Notes: generated from the sequence alone by a model not told the origin. Shown: positions 27,323 through 36,281, counted from the first letter of the stretch. The stretch: DNA of 64,000 nucleotides from Nonomuraea deserti (GCF_004348685.1 NZ_SMKO01000005.1:62001-126000), one strand, 5' to 3'. A program made the numbers and translations.

Positions 27323-28009
27323 TTGAGCTATCCACGGCGCGGCATGCACGGCGAGGTCGTCGAGGATCTCGGCCGGCGCATTCTCGGGGGCGATCCTGAC
27401 ACCGGGGGCACCCTCGACCCGACCGCCCTGGCCAGGCACTACGGCGTCAGCCAGACGGTGATGCGGGAGGCGCTGAAGACCCTCGCGGCCAAAGGGCTGG
27501 TGGACGCGCGGCCGAAACGCGGCACTTTCGTCAGGCCGCGCGCCGAGTGGTCGATGCTCGATCCGGACGTCCTGCGGTGGCGGTTCACCCAGCGCGGTGA
27601 CGAGCGCATGCTCCGCGACCTCGCCGAGGTCCGGGCCGTGGTGGAGCCGGCCGGCGCGCGGCTGGCCGCGCAGCGCCGCACCGACGAGGACCTGGAGGCC
27701 CTGGAGGCGGCCCTGGCCCGCATGGCCGACACCGTCTCCGACCCCGTCGCCCACACCGAGGCGGACGTCGCCTTCCACCGCACCTTGCTCGCCGCCGCGC
27801 GCAACGAGGTGCTCGACTGCCTCCAGATCGTGATCGCCGCCGCGCTGTACGCGCGGGACCGGCTGGTGCACGCCGGCGGCGAGCGCCCGGGGTTCGCCGC
27901 CACGCACCGGGCGGTCCTGGACGCGGTACGCCGCGCCGATCCAGACGCCGCAGAATCCGCCATGCGGGACCTGCTCGCGCAGGCCGGAAAGGACGAAGCC
28001 GCATTATGA
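27323..28009 (+). CDS. FadR/GntR-family transcriptional regulator (FCD domain)
   Basis: The protein of about 228 aa has an N-terminal winged helix (residues about 8-75, with YGVSQTVMREALKTLAAKGLV and PKRGTFV) and an all-helical FCD ligand domain (about 95-220) carrying the metal-binding pattern D...H...H. The family typically senses sugar acids or other carboxylates. The TTG at 27323 is preferred because GGAAGGG precedes it; the first upstream ATG (27278) would put a TTA codon in the protein and lie in the operator. Its stop overlaps the PhoD-like gene by 4 bp. Its likely ligand is a galactonate-pathway intermediate. Confidence 0.85.
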   Translation: MSYPRRGMHGEVVEDLGRRILGGDPDTGGTLDPTALARHYGVSQTVMREALKTLAAKGLVDARPKRGTFVRPRAEWSMLDPDVLRWRFTQRGDERMLRDLAEVRAVVEPAGARLAAQRRTDEDLEALEAALARMADTVSDPVAHTEADVAFHRTLLAAARNEVLDCLQIVIAAALYARDRLVHAGGERPGFAATHRAVLDAVRRADPDAAESAMRDLLAQAGKDEAAL

Positions 28010-29562
28010 CCACCCCCCACATGACGTCCAGGCGCCGACTGCTCGCCTACGCCGCAGGGCTCGCCGGGCTGGCCGCCGTGGCCCAGGTGCCCGGCGGCTG
28101 GACCGACTCCTCACCCGCCCTGCCCAGCACGCCGTTCACGCTCGGCGTCGCCTCCGGGGATCCCCGGCCGGACGGCGTGGTCCTGTGGACCAGGCTCGCC
28201 CCGCAGCCGCTCGCCGACGACGGGCTCGGCGGCATGCCGCGCACCCCCGTGCCGGTGCGCTGGGAGGTCGCCGAGGACGACGGGATGCGCAAGGTCGTCC
28301 GCAGAGGCGTGGCCACCGCGCGCCCGGAGTTATCGCACGCCGTGCACGTGGAGGTGCACGGGCTGCGCCCCGGCCGGGCGTACTGGTACCGGTTCACCGC
28401 CGGCGCCGACGACAGCCCTGTCGGCCGTACCAAGACCGCACCCGACCCGCGCGCGTCCGTGCCCGTCAGCTTCGCCTTCGCCTCCTGCCAGGCCTGGGAC
28501 GTCGGCTTCTACACCGCCTACCGCGACCTGGCCGCCCAGGACCTCGACCTCGTCGGGCACCTCGGCGACTACATCTACGAGAACGGGATCGGCGCCACCG
28601 GAGGCAGGCGCGGCACGCCGCTGTCGCCCGCGCACGGCGCGCTCGTCCAGACCCTCTCGCAGTACCGGCTGCGGCACTCGCTCGTCGGTACCGACCCCGA
28701 CCTGCAGGCCGCCCGCGCCGCCGCCCCCTGGTTCTTCACCCTCGACGACCACGACGTGGAGGACAACTGGGGCGCCGACCGGTCGCCCACCGGCGCGACC
28801 CCGGAGAACTTCCTGCGCCGCCGCGCCGCCGCGTTCCGCGCCTTCTACGAGAACAACCCGATGCGTCCCTCCGCGCTGCCGGTCGGGCCCGACATGGCGA
28901 TGCACCACCGGATCGACTACGGGCGGCTGGCGAGCTTCTTCGTGCTGGACGCGCGGCAGTTCCGCAGCCCCATCGACATCGGGGCGCGGCTCGACCCGTC
29001 CCGCACCATGCTGGGGGAGCAGCAGGAGCGCTGGCTGCTCAAAGGGCTCGCCGACTCGTCGAGCACCTGGAACCTGCTGGCCAACCAGGTCATGATGTTC
29101 CAGCTCGACCGGCTCACCGACCCCGGCCTGCAGCAGCTCAACCCCGACACGTGGGACGGTTACGCGGCCACCCGCGACCGGCTGTGGGCGGGCATCGGCG
29201 AGCGCCGCGTGTCCAACCCGGTGGTGCTCACCGGCGACGCCCACGTCAACTGCGCCGCGGAGCTCAAGGCCGACTACGCCGACCCCGGCTCGCCGAGCGT
29301 GGGCGTGGAATTCGTGGGCACCTCGATCACCTCCGGCGGCGACGGATCCGACAGCACGCCCGGAGGCCAGGAGTGGCTGGCCGCCAACCCCCACCTGAAG
29401 TTCTTCAACAACCAGCGCGGATACGTGCGCTGCCGGGCCGCCGCCGACACGCTGACCACCGACTACGTGGTGGTGGACAAGGTCACCACGGCCGGTGGCG
29501 CCGCGTCGGTGCGCAGGTCGTTCGTCGTCGAATCCGGCCGCCCGGCCCTGCAGGACATGTGA
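28006..29562 (+). CDS. PhoD-like alkaline phosphatase / phosphodiesterase, Tat-exported
   Basis: The 518-aa protein begins with a twin-arginine signal (TSRRRLLAYAAGLAGLAAV) and an N-terminal Ig-like domain (FTLGVASGDPRPDGVVLWTRL). The PhoD metallophosphoesterase domain follows: FAFASCQ, GHLGDYIYE, FTLDDHDVEDNW, and VVLTGDAHVN. These residues bind the Ca/Fe centre of PhoD enzymes. It would act outside the membrane on phosphomono- or diesters. Codon 109 is TTA (28330-28332). The start overlaps the GntR stop, placing a phosphatase in what is otherwise a sugar-acid operon. Confidence 0.88.
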   Translation: MTTPHMTSRRRLLAYAAGLAGLAAVAQVPGGWTDSSPALPSTPFTLGVASGDPRPDGVVLWTRLAPQPLADDGLGGMPRTPVPVRWEVAEDDGMRKVVRRGVATARPELSHAVHVEVHGLRPGRAYWYRFTAGADDSPVGRTKTAPDPRASVPVSFAFASCQAWDVGFYTAYRDLAAQDLDLVGHLGDYIYENGIGATGGRRGTPLSPAHGALVQTLSQYRLRHSLVGTDPDLQAARAAAPWFFTLDDHDVEDNWGADRSPTGATPENFLRRRAAAFRAFYENNPMRPSALPVGPDMAMHHRIDYGRLASFFVLDARQFRSPIDIGARLDPSRTMLGEQQERWLLKGLADSSSTWNLLANQVMMFQLDRLTDPGLQQLNPDTWDGYAATRDRLWAGIGERRVSNPVVLTGDAHVNCAAELKADYADPGSPSVGVEFVGTSITSGGDGSDSTPGGQEWLAANPHLKFFNNQRGYVRCRAAADTLTTDYVVVDKVTTAGGAASVRRSFVVESGRPALQDM

Positions 29563-29571
29563 GGCAGGATC

Positions 29572-31233
29572 ATGAGAAGGACCTTCCACGCCGCCGCCGC
29601 GGTGGCGATCTGCTCGGGCCTGTTCACGATGCCCGCCGCGTCCGCCGCGGGGCCCGTCCCCGCCTTGCCCGGCCTGCCCGCCGCCGGGTCCACGCCGGGG
29701 CGGCTGCCCGCCACGCCGGCGGGCCAGGTGCTGGTGGTGCAGGCCAACCTGCAGGACTCCGTACGCCAGGCGGACGCCCGCGACACCCGCGACCTGGACA
29801 ACTTCGCCAGGCGGCTGGCCGAGAAGGCGCCCGCGGCGCCGGACGCCCTGCTGCTCACCGAGATCCTCGGCCCCGGCGCCCGCCACCTGGCGAACGCGCT
29901 GAGCCGGGCCACCGGGCAGCGCTACCGGGCCGAGGTGGCGGGTGAACGCTCCGCCTTCCTGCCCGACGGCGCGGTCAGGGAGAACGCGATCATCCTGAAC
30001 ACCGGCACGATGGCCGCGGCCGCGCCCGGCGGCTTCGAGCGGGTGCAGGACGAGGACCAGGCGTACGTGGTGGCCGCGCGGCGGGACGGCACGCTCGGCG
30101 TACCGCTGGTCGCCGCGCACCCGGGCGGCGATCCTACGCCGGCCGCGGACTGGCTCGCCGACCGGTTCGCCCGCGAGGACGGCGTCACCGTGCTCGGCGG
30201 CGACTTCCGCGCCGGGCGCTGCGCCGTGCCGGTGGAGGACCAGGCCATCGGCTGCGCGCCGCAGGCGTTCTGGGCCGGCCTGACCGGGCCGCGCGCCTAC
30301 ACCGACGCGTACTTCGAGCGCGGTGACGCGCAGGCGCGGCTGCACAGCGGGTACATCTTCGCCAGGGGGGATGTGCTGAACGCCACGATCGACACCGACA
30401 TGCCTGACGTCTCCGACTGCAAGGCGGCCTTCGACGCGGGGCGCTCGCACACCGCGGATCGTGACTGCCGCGCCGCGTACTACGCCGACGAGCCGTTCGG
30501 GTGGGCGCTTCTCGGCGCCGCCCGCGACGAGCAGCAGTCGGTGGTCCCGGCGAAGCTCGCGCTGGATCACTGCGAGCTCGCCGTGCGCACCGCCGACGTG
30601 ATGGCCAGAGTCGTCAACAACACCGGAGGGCCGCTGTCCCGGCCGGTCAGCGTGAGCGCGCCGGAGCCGCTCACGGCCACACCCGCCGAGGCCGCCCTCG
30701 ACGTGCCCGCGGGCCAGGCGAAGCACGTGATCGTGACCATCACCGCGCCGAGGGACACCGCGCCGGGCGAGCACAGTGTCACCGTGACGATCGGCTCCGA
30801 GCAGCGGGAGATCCCGGTCACCGTCACCGAGGACTGCGTCGAGCCGAAGGTGTACGCGACCAGCTTCCACTCCGGCTTCGGCCCCGAACTGGCGGTGGAC
30901 GAGGACATCGCGACCTACTGGCACTCCGAGTACCAGCCGCCGCACCCGCTGCCCCAGTCGATCACCCTCAACCTGGGCGGGACCAAGCAGATCAGCGCCC
31001 TGGACTACCAGCCGCGGTTCGACGGCAACCTCAACGGCACGATCCTGGACTACAAGGTCTACCTCAGCACCGACGGCCGGACGTTCACGGAGGTCGCCGG
31101 CGGATCGTGGGCGGCCGACGCGCGGCTGAAGACCGCCTCGTTCGACGCGGCGGACGCCCGCTATGTGCGGCTGGAGGGCAGCCGGGCCAGCGGCGGGTCC
31201 TACCTGTCGGCGGCGGAGGTCACCGTCCGATGA
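29572..31233 (+). CDS. Secreted endonuclease/exonuclease/phosphatase-like protein with F5/8 type C (discoidin) domain
   Basis: The 553-aa protein has a Sec signal (to about residue 26). A domain resembling the endonuclease/exonuclease/phosphatase fold follows (QVLVVQANLQDS, DALLLTEILG, VTVLGGDFRAG, about 50-270), then a beta-rich NPCBM- or Ig-like segment (about 340-425). A C-terminal discoidin/CBM32 domain (AVDEDIATYWHSEY, then SITLNLGGTKQISALDYQPR, about 440-553) probably binds galactose-type sugars. Several classical catalytic histidines of the nuclease fold are not obvious, so activity is uncertain. It starts 9 bp after the PhoD-like gene with GAGGCAGGATC upstream, and its stop overlaps the SDR gene. 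Confidence 0.72.
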   Translation: MRRTFHAAAAVAICSGLFTMPAASAAGPVPALPGLPAAGSTPGRLPATPAGQVLVVQANLQDSVRQADARDTRDLDNFARRLAEKAPAAPDALLLTEILGPGARHLANALSRATGQRYRAEVAGERSAFLPDGAVRENAIILNTGTMAAAAPGGFERVQDEDQAYVVAARRDGTLGVPLVAAHPGGDPTPAADWLADRFAREDGVTVLGGDFRAGRCAVPVEDQAIGCAPQAFWAGLTGPRAYTDAYFERGDAQARLHSGYIFARGDVLNATIDTDMPDVSDCKAAFDAGRSHTADRDCRAAYYADEPFGWALLGAARDEQQSVVPAKLALDHCELAVRTADVMARVVNNTGGPLSRPVSVSAPEPLTATPAEAALDVPAGQAKHVIVTITAPRDTAPGEHSVTVTIGSEQREIPVTVTEDCVEPKVYATSFHSGFGPELAVDEDIATYWHSEYQPPHPLPQSITLNLGGTKQISALDYQPRFDGNLNGTILDYKVYLSTDGRTFTEVAGGSWAADARLKTASFDAADARYVRLEGSRASGGSYLSAAEVTVR

Positions 31234-31970
31234 CCAGGTTCGCGGGGCAGGCGGCCGTGGTCACGGGTGGCGCGCGGGGCATCGGCGCCGCCACGGTCCG
31301 CCGGCTGGCGGCGGAGGGCGCCTCGGTGGTCGTCGCCGACGTCGACGAGGCGGCGGGCCGGGAAGCGGCGGACAGCGTCCCCGGGGCCGTGTTCGCGAAC
31401 TGCGACGTGGCCTCGCCGCAGGCGTGGGACGACCTGCGCACGCTGGTCCTCGACCGGTTCGGGCGGCTGGACGTGCTCGTCGGCAACGCGTACCTGGTGC
31501 GGCAGGGACCCGCCGACCAGGTGGGCCCGGACGACTGGAACGCCCAGCTCGCGGTCAACCTCGGCGGGTTCTACCTGGGCGTGCGCACGTTCATCGGCGA
31601 GCTGCGGCGGGCGCGCGGCGCCCTCGTGGCGGTCTCCAGCGTGCACGCCGGCTTCGGTCTCCCCGGCCGCCCCGCCTACGCCGCGTCCAAGGGCGGGCTG
31701 CTCTCGCTGACCAGGCAGCTCGCCGTGGAGTACGGCCCCGAGGTACGCGCCAACGCGGTGGTGCCCGGCCCCATCCTGACCGGGGCGTGGGACGGCATCG
31801 ACGAGGCCGGCCGGGAACGCAGCGCCCGCGCCACGGCGGCCGGGCGGCTGGGCAGCCCCGACGAGGTCGCCGCCGCCATAGCGTTCCTGGCCAGCGGCGA
31901 GGCGTCGTTCATCACCGGCGCCGCGCTGACCGTCGACGGCGGCTGGAGCGTCATGAAGGACTCCGACTGA
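31230..31970 (+). CDS. Short-chain dehydrogenase/reductase (candidate galactose or sugar dehydrogenase)
   Basis: The 246-aa classical SDR has the cofactor motif TGGARGIG (11-18), the catalytic serine in VAVSSVHAG (about 138) and Y-x-x-x-K in YAASKGG (about 151-155). The usual NNAG is NAY here. The C-terminal FITGAALTVDGGW is typical. Directly before galactonate dehydratase, it probably oxidises galactose or another aldose to the lactone, or a later sugar-acid intermediate. The ATG at 31230 overlaps the upstream stop by 4 bp. The much longer open frame upstream is a shadow. Confidence 0.88.
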   Translation: MTRFAGQAAVVTGGARGIGAATVRRLAAEGASVVVADVDEAAGREAADSVPGAVFANCDVASPQAWDDLRTLVLDRFGRLDVLVGNAYLVRQGPADQVGPDDWNAQLAVNLGGFYLGVRTFIGELRRARGALVAVSSVHAGFGLPGRPAYAASKGGLLSLTRQLAVEYGPEVRANAVVPGPILTGAWDGIDEAGRERSARATAAGRLGSPDEVAAAIAFLASGEASFITGAALTVDGGWSVMKDSD

Positions 31971-32004
31971 ACCCGTTGAGCCGCTACCGATCGAAAAGGG
32001 ACCC

Positions 32005-33150
32005 ATGCGCATCGTCTCGCTCACGACCTACCTGGTGGCGCCCCGCTGGTTGTTCCTGCGCGTCGACACCGACGAGGGGATCACCGGCTGGGGCGAGCCG
32101 GTGGTCGAGGGAAGGGCGGCCACGGTGGCTGCGGCCGTGGCGGAACTGTCCGAGTATCTGGTCGGCGCCGACCCGCTGCGCATCGAGGACCACTGGCAGC
32201 TGCTCACCAGGGGCGGCTTCTACCGGGGCGGGCCCGTGCTGTCCAGCGCGGTCGCCGGCATCGACCAGGCGCTGTGGGACATCGCCGGCAAGGCCTACGG
32301 CGTGCCGGTGCACCGGCTGCTCGGCGGGCCGGTCAGAGACCGCGTCCGGGTCTACAGCTGGATCGGCGGCGACTCTCCCGCCGAGGCGTCCGACGCGGCG
32401 GTGGGGCTGGTGGAGGCCGGGTTCACCGCGCTGAAGATGAACGCCGCTGGCATCCTCCGCGCCATCGACACGGCGGCCTCCGTCAAGGCGATCGTGGACC
32501 GGCTCGCGTCGGTGCGCGCCGCGGTCGGCGACGAGGTGGACATCGCGCTGGACTTCCACGGACGGCTGAGCCTGCCCATGGCACGCAGGGTGCTGCCGCT
32601 ACTGGAACCGTACCTGCCGTTCTTCGTGGAGGAGCCCGTCGTGCCCGAGCTCACCGGCGAGCTGGCGGCGGTCACCTCGGCCACCGGCATCCCGATCGCG
32701 GCGGGGGAGCGGCTGTACTCGCGGTGGGATTTCCGTCCCGCGCTGGAGGCGGGGATCGCGGTCGCCCAGCCCGACATCTCGCACGCGGGAGGCATCTCCG
32801 AGACCCGGCGTATCGCCGCCATGGCCGAGGTCTACGGAGCCACCCTCGCGCCCCACTGCCCGCTCGGCCCGATCGCCCTGGCCGCCAGCCTGCAGACCGG
32901 CTTCGCCACCCCGAACCTGCTCATCCAGGAGCAGAGCCTCGGCCTCCACTACAACCAGCCCGCCGACCTGCTCGACTACCTGGTGGACCCGTCGGTGTTC
33001 AGGTACACCGACGGGCACGTGCCGCTGCTGACCGGCCCCGGTCTCGGCATCGAGATCGACGCCGCCGCCGTCGAACGTGCCGCCGAGACCGGCCACCGCT
33101 GGCGCTCCCCCGTCTGGCGCCGCGAGGACGGCAGCCTCGCCGAGTGGTGA
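32005..33150 (+). CDS. dgoD: D-galactonate dehydratase (enolase superfamily)
   Basis: The 381-aa protein follows DgoD throughout: TYLVAPRWLFLRVDTDEGITGWGEPVVEGR, DHWQLLTRGGFYRGGPVLSSA, and VYSWIGGD. It has the metal ligands in ALDFHGR, FVEEPV and AAGERLYSRWDF, the catalytic histidine in APHCPLGPIALAA, and the terminal EDGSLAEW. It dehydrates galactonate to 2-dehydro-3-deoxy-galactonate. AAAAGGGACCC precedes the ATG. It ends the GntR-led operon. The kinase and aldolase of the DeLey-Doudoroff route are not in the window, so the pathway must be completed elsewhere. Confidence 0.92.
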   Translation: MRIVSLTTYLVAPRWLFLRVDTDEGITGWGEPVVEGRAATVAAAVAELSEYLVGADPLRIEDHWQLLTRGGFYRGGPVLSSAVAGIDQALWDIAGKAYGVPVHRLLGGPVRDRVRVYSWIGGDSPAEASDAAVGLVEAGFTALKMNAAGILRAIDTAASVKAIVDRLASVRAAVGDEVDIALDFHGRLSLPMARRVLPLLEPYLPFFVEEPVVPELTGELAAVTSATGIPIAAGERLYSRWDFRPALEAGIAVAQPDISHAGGISETRRIAAMAEVYGATLAPHCPLGPIALAASLQTGFATPNLLIQEQSLGLHYNQPADLLDYLVDPSVFRYTDGHVPLLTGPGLGIEIDAAAVERAAETGHRWRSPVWRREDGSLAEW

Positions 33151-33231
33151 TCGCCCTCCGGGACCCCGGCGGATCGTGATCGCCGGAACTCGCGGGTTTC
33201 CTGCGCCGTCGTCGGGAAACGACGCACACCC

Positions 33232-35943
33232 TCACGACCACATGGGACGGCCCAGCGCCGCGCAGCGGGCACGGATCGTCTCCGCCTGGGTGTCCCCGAG
33301 AGCGTCGTAGCATTCCACGGCCCGCTTCCAGGCGTCCAGCGCAGCCGCCGTATCGCCCGCCGCCGTGTGCGTCTCCCCGAGCCGGACCAGCGTCTGCGCG
33401 GCGGGGTGGAGGTCGTCGCACTCCTGGAACAGTTCGGCCGCCCTCTCGTAGCAGGCCACCGCCTGCGTGTGGTCACCCATGGCGTCCAGCACGTAGGCGA
33501 TGCTGTCCCAGGCATGCCCCTCGCCCTGGGCGTAGCCGAGGTCGGCCAGGATGCGCTGCGCATGGCTGCAGTCGGTGAGCGCCTGGTCGTATGCACCGAG
33601 CTGGGCGCGCCACCAACCGGCGTTGTTCAGTGCCCGCGCCCTGCCGATGGCGTCTCCGCCCTCTTCGAAGAGCTCCAGGGCCCGCAGCGCGTGGCGGAGC
33701 TCCTCGCCGGGCCGTACCCGGCTGACGGGGATCGTCAGGCCCAGGTGCAGGTGCGCCTCCAGGACGGGCTCGCCGAGGTCGCGGTGGAGCTCGATGGCCC
33801 CGTCGAAGTGCGTGACCGCCTTCTCGTCGTGGCCGAGCTTGGCGTGGGCGCGTGCCAGGCGGCTGTGGCTGCCGGCCTGCGCCAGGCGGTCGCCGAGCCG
33901 CGCGGCAGCACTCAACGCCACCGCCTCGACGCGCAGGATCTCCTCCCAGGGGCTGCGGCGCTGCATGAACTCGCCGAACGCCCAGGCCAGCTGCCAGGCG
34001 TGCCGGTCCAGCCCGGCCTCGGCCGCCTCCGACACCACCGCGGGCAGCGCCACCGACTCGGCGGCGTACCAGCGCAGAGCCTCCGCCCGCCCGGCGAAGC
34101 GCTCCACGGTGACGCCGGGTGCGGTCGGGTCCGGCTTGACACGTTCGCGGTGCGGGTAGCAGACGGCGCTGGCCGCGCAGGCCGAGTGCAGGTAGTAGTC
34201 CAGCAGGCGGCGTGTGGCGGAGCGCCGTACGGTGCGGCTGTCGGTGGCGCGGGACTGCTCGGCGGCGTACGCGCGCAGCAGGTCGTGCAGGCGCACGCGG
34301 CCGCGGGTGGAAAGGTCGACGAGGTTGGCGCGGTCGAGGTGGTCGATCAGCTTCCGCGTACGCTCCACGGGCAGGGCGGCCAGACTGGCCACCGCGGACA
34401 GCGGAAAGTGCGGGCCGGCCTGCCTGCCGAGGTGGCGGAAGAGGCCGGCCGCCGCCTCGTGGAGATCGCGGTAGGACCGGGCGAACACGACGCGCAGGTC
34501 GATCGCCGGGTCGGTGTCGGCGAACGGTTCCAGGTCCGTTTCCGCTCGTTCGAGGTCGGCGGCGATCTCGGCCAGGGGCAGGTCGCTCCGCCGCACCATC
34601 CGCGCCGCCACGATGGCCAGGGCCAGCGGCAGGCGGCCGCACCTGTCGATGATCAGCTCTGCGGCCGCGGGCTCGGCTGCCAGGCGTTCCTCGCTGACGC
34701 GGGCGGCCAGCAGGTGGCGGGCGTCCTCACGGGACAGCACGTCCAGATGGAGGAGGGAAGCTCCGACGGTGACCGAAAGCGACGGCAGCTCGGATCTGCT
34801 GGTGATCATTGTCAGCGACCCGGGCGCGGTGGCCAGCAGCGGAGCGACCTGGTCGGCGCCGCGGGCGTCGTCGAGCATGACGAGCACCCGGCGGTCGGAC
34901 ACCAGGCTGCGGTAGAGCCCGATCTGCGCCTCGACGCCGGAGGGCACCTGGTTCTCCGCGACGCCGAGCGCGCCGAGGAAGCGCGGCAGGACCGCGCTGG
35001 CGCCGGCGGGGTCGAGGGTGCCGAGGTCGGCGTAGAGCTGCCCGCCGGGGAAGCGGTCGCGGTGCAGGTGGGCCCAGCGCAGCGCCAGCGACGACTTGCC
35101 CACTCCCGGCGGCCCCGAGATCACGCATACGGCGCCGGCGGCGGCCAGCCCCTCCAGCTCGGCCTTCCGGCCGACGAAGCATCCGAGGTGGACGGGCAAC
35201 TGCGCGGGAACCGGACGTTCGGCCTCGGCCGCCTCGCCGTGCCGTAGCAGCATGCGATGGACGCGGCGCAGCGCCGTCCCGGGTTCGACGCCCAGTTCCT
35301 CGGCCAGCGTGTGGCGGACGCCGGCGAAGCAGGTCAGCGCCTCGGCCGTACGCCCAGACGCGTGCAGCGCCTCGATCAGTGCGACGGCCACCACCTCGTC
35401 CAGCGGGTACTCCTCCGCCAGCGGAGAGAGCGCCGCCACCGCGGCCCCCGGATCCACGGCGGTCACCGACCGCGCCCACCGCAGCACGATCTCCTTGCGC
35501 TCGTCCCGCAGACGCCGGCGGGCCCGCTCGGCCCACTCGCCCGGCAGCCCCGTCAGCGGGTCACCGCGCCACAGCGCCAGCGCCTCACCCAGCAGCGGCC
35601 GGGGATCCGGTACGGCCGCCGCCCGCTCGGTGAGGCGGCGGAACCGCGACAGGTCCACGGCGGACTCGTCCACGTCGAGCAGGTAGCCGCCGAGCTTGCG
35701 CAGCACGTCGCCGTCGTCGCCGAGCACGTCGTGGCGGAGGTGGGTGATGATCGTGTACAAGGTGTTCCGCGCCCCGGACGGGATCCGTTCGCCCCAGATC
35801 CGGGTCAGCAGCGTCTCGACGGGAACGACCCGGCCGACCTCCCAGGCGAGCGCCGCGAGCGCGAGCGCGGCCTGCGGAGGGCGCACCGCACTGGTCTGAT
35901 CCGCGCGCTCCAGCTCCACCGGTCCGAGCAACCGAATCAACAT
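33232..35943 (-). CDS. AfsR/SARP-family regulator with NB-ARC and TPR domains (SARP4), divergent from the peptide cassette
   Basis: The 903-aa protein has a SARP winged helix (IRLLGPVELERADQ, then ETLLTRIWGERIP, residues 1-95), BTAD (about 95-235), NB-ARC with P-loop GPPGVGKSS (about 280) and VLVMLDDARGADQVAPLL, and TPR repeats (about 640-890). The ATG at 35943 is preceded by GGAAAG. It is transcribed away from two tandem peptide genes, with a triple 11-bp direct repeat (36004-36032) in the 141-bp gap that matches the known SARP site layout. I infer that it is the activator of the peptide cassette and perhaps senses the peptide or a nucleotide cue through its ATPase/TPR part. Confidence 0.9.
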   Translation of the reverse strand: MLIRLLGPVELERADQTSAVRPPQAALALAALAWEVGRVVPVETLLTRIWGERIPSGARNTLYTIITHLRHDVLGDDGDVLRKLGGYLLDVDESAVDLSRFRRLTERAAAVPDPRPLLGEALALWRGDPLTGLPGEWAERARRRLRDERKEIVLRWARSVTAVDPGAAVAALSPLAEEYPLDEVVAVALIEALHASGRTAEALTCFAGVRHTLAEELGVEPGTALRRVHRMLLRHGEAAEAERPVPAQLPVHLGCFVGRKAELEGLAAAGAVCVISGPPGVGKSSLALRWAHLHRDRFPGGQLYADLGTLDPAGASAVLPRFLGALGVAENQVPSGVEAQIGLYRSLVSDRRVLVMLDDARGADQVAPLLATAPGSLTMITSRSELPSLSVTVGASLLHLDVLSREDARHLLAARVSEERLAAEPAAAELIIDRCGRLPLALAIVAARMVRRSDLPLAEIAADLERAETDLEPFADTDPAIDLRVVFARSYRDLHEAAAGLFRHLGRQAGPHFPLSAVASLAALPVERTRKLIDHLDRANLVDLSTRGRVRLHDLLRAYAAEQSRATDSRTVRRSATRRLLDYYLHSACAASAVCYPHRERVKPDPTAPGVTVERFAGRAEALRWYAAESVALPAVVSEAAEAGLDRHAWQLAWAFGEFMQRRSPWEEILRVEAVALSAAARLGDRLAQAGSHSRLARAHAKLGHDEKAVTHFDGAIELHRDLGEPVLEAHLHLGLTIPVSRVRPGEELRHALRALELFEEGGDAIGRARALNNAGWWRAQLGAYDQALTDCSHAQRILADLGYAQGEGHAWDSIAYVLDAMGDHTQAVACYERAAELFQECDDLHPAAQTLVRLGETHTAAGDTAAALDAWKRAVECYDALGDTQAETIRARCAALGRPMWS

Positions 35944-36003
35944 GGCTTTCCAGCGTAGTCAAGGGAGATCGACTCCTCCCAGGTTGTCATGTCTTCGGAA
36001 CAG

Positions 36004-36032
36004 CATTGAGAAGTCATTGAGAAATCACTGAG
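36004..36032 (+). promoter_or_regulatory. Triple direct-repeat SARP box upstream of the disulfide-peptide genes
   Basis: CATTGAG (36004), CATTGAG (36015) and CACTGAG (36026) start exactly 11 bp apart with 4-bp spacers. Heptamers repeated at one helical turn, overlapping the -35 region, are the classical SARP recognition site. A -10-like GAGGCT follows at about 36043-36048, near the usual 8-bp distance from the last repeat. The start codon of the first peptide is 53 bp downstream of the third repeat. Confidence 0.8.
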
Positions 36033-36084
36033 GTGCCCGGGTGAGGCTGCCAGGAGAAGGCTCGTCTTCAGGAAGCGAGGGCTC

Positions 36085-36258
36085 ATGCACGCCTTACAAG
36101 GACTCTGCGACCGCCTTGTCGCGCGGCTCGTCCCCCAGGTCAAGGCCTCGGCCATGGGGTGCTACTGGCAGTGGGACGACAAGCCGCAGCAGTGCTACAA
36201 GCGCTGGTGCTGCGAGTACATCAACGGGACCAGATGTAACGGCTGGGTCCGTTGCTGA
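36085..36258 (+). CDS. Disulfide-rich precursor peptide 1 (57 aa; leader plus six-cysteine core)
   Basis: The ATG follows a purine-rich GGAAGCGAGG ribosome site. The product is a charged amphipathic leader (residues 1-23, containing RLVARLVPQV) ending in the signal-peptidase-like motif A21-S-A23. A 34-residue core rich in Trp/Tyr/Arg follows, with C26, C37, C42, C43, C51 and C57. The order C-C-CC-C-C is that of inhibitor-cystine-knot peptides. It aligns gap-free with the next gene (31/57 identical; 17/23 in the leader). An extra cysteine, C8, lies in the leader. The leader lacks a hydrophobic Sec core, so export by the downstream ABC transporter is more likely than Sec. Codon 4 is TTA, a rare codon suggesting bldA-dependent translation. 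I know no described family with this exact precursor. Confidence 0.82.
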   Translation: MHALQGLCDRLVARLVPQVKASAMGCYWQWDDKPQQCYKRWCCEYINGTRCNGWVRC

Positions 36259-36281
36259 TCGCGAACAGGGAGCAGGACGTC

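Noticed and set aside
28330..30945. 871-aa open frame on the minus strand
   Set aside because: It is antisense to PhoD-like and discoidin genes, Gly/Arg/Val-rich with no domain; a GC-codon shadow.
33151..33231. GTTTCC/GGAAAC repeat between dgoD and SARP4 as a terminator
   Set aside because: The arms are short and the spacer long; a bidirectional terminator is expected there but this stem is too weak to call.
36252..36281. Ten-codon upstream extension of peptide 2
   Set aside because: The paralogue aligns gap-free from the ATG at 36282, which has its own ribosome site; the extension overlaps the stop of peptide 1.
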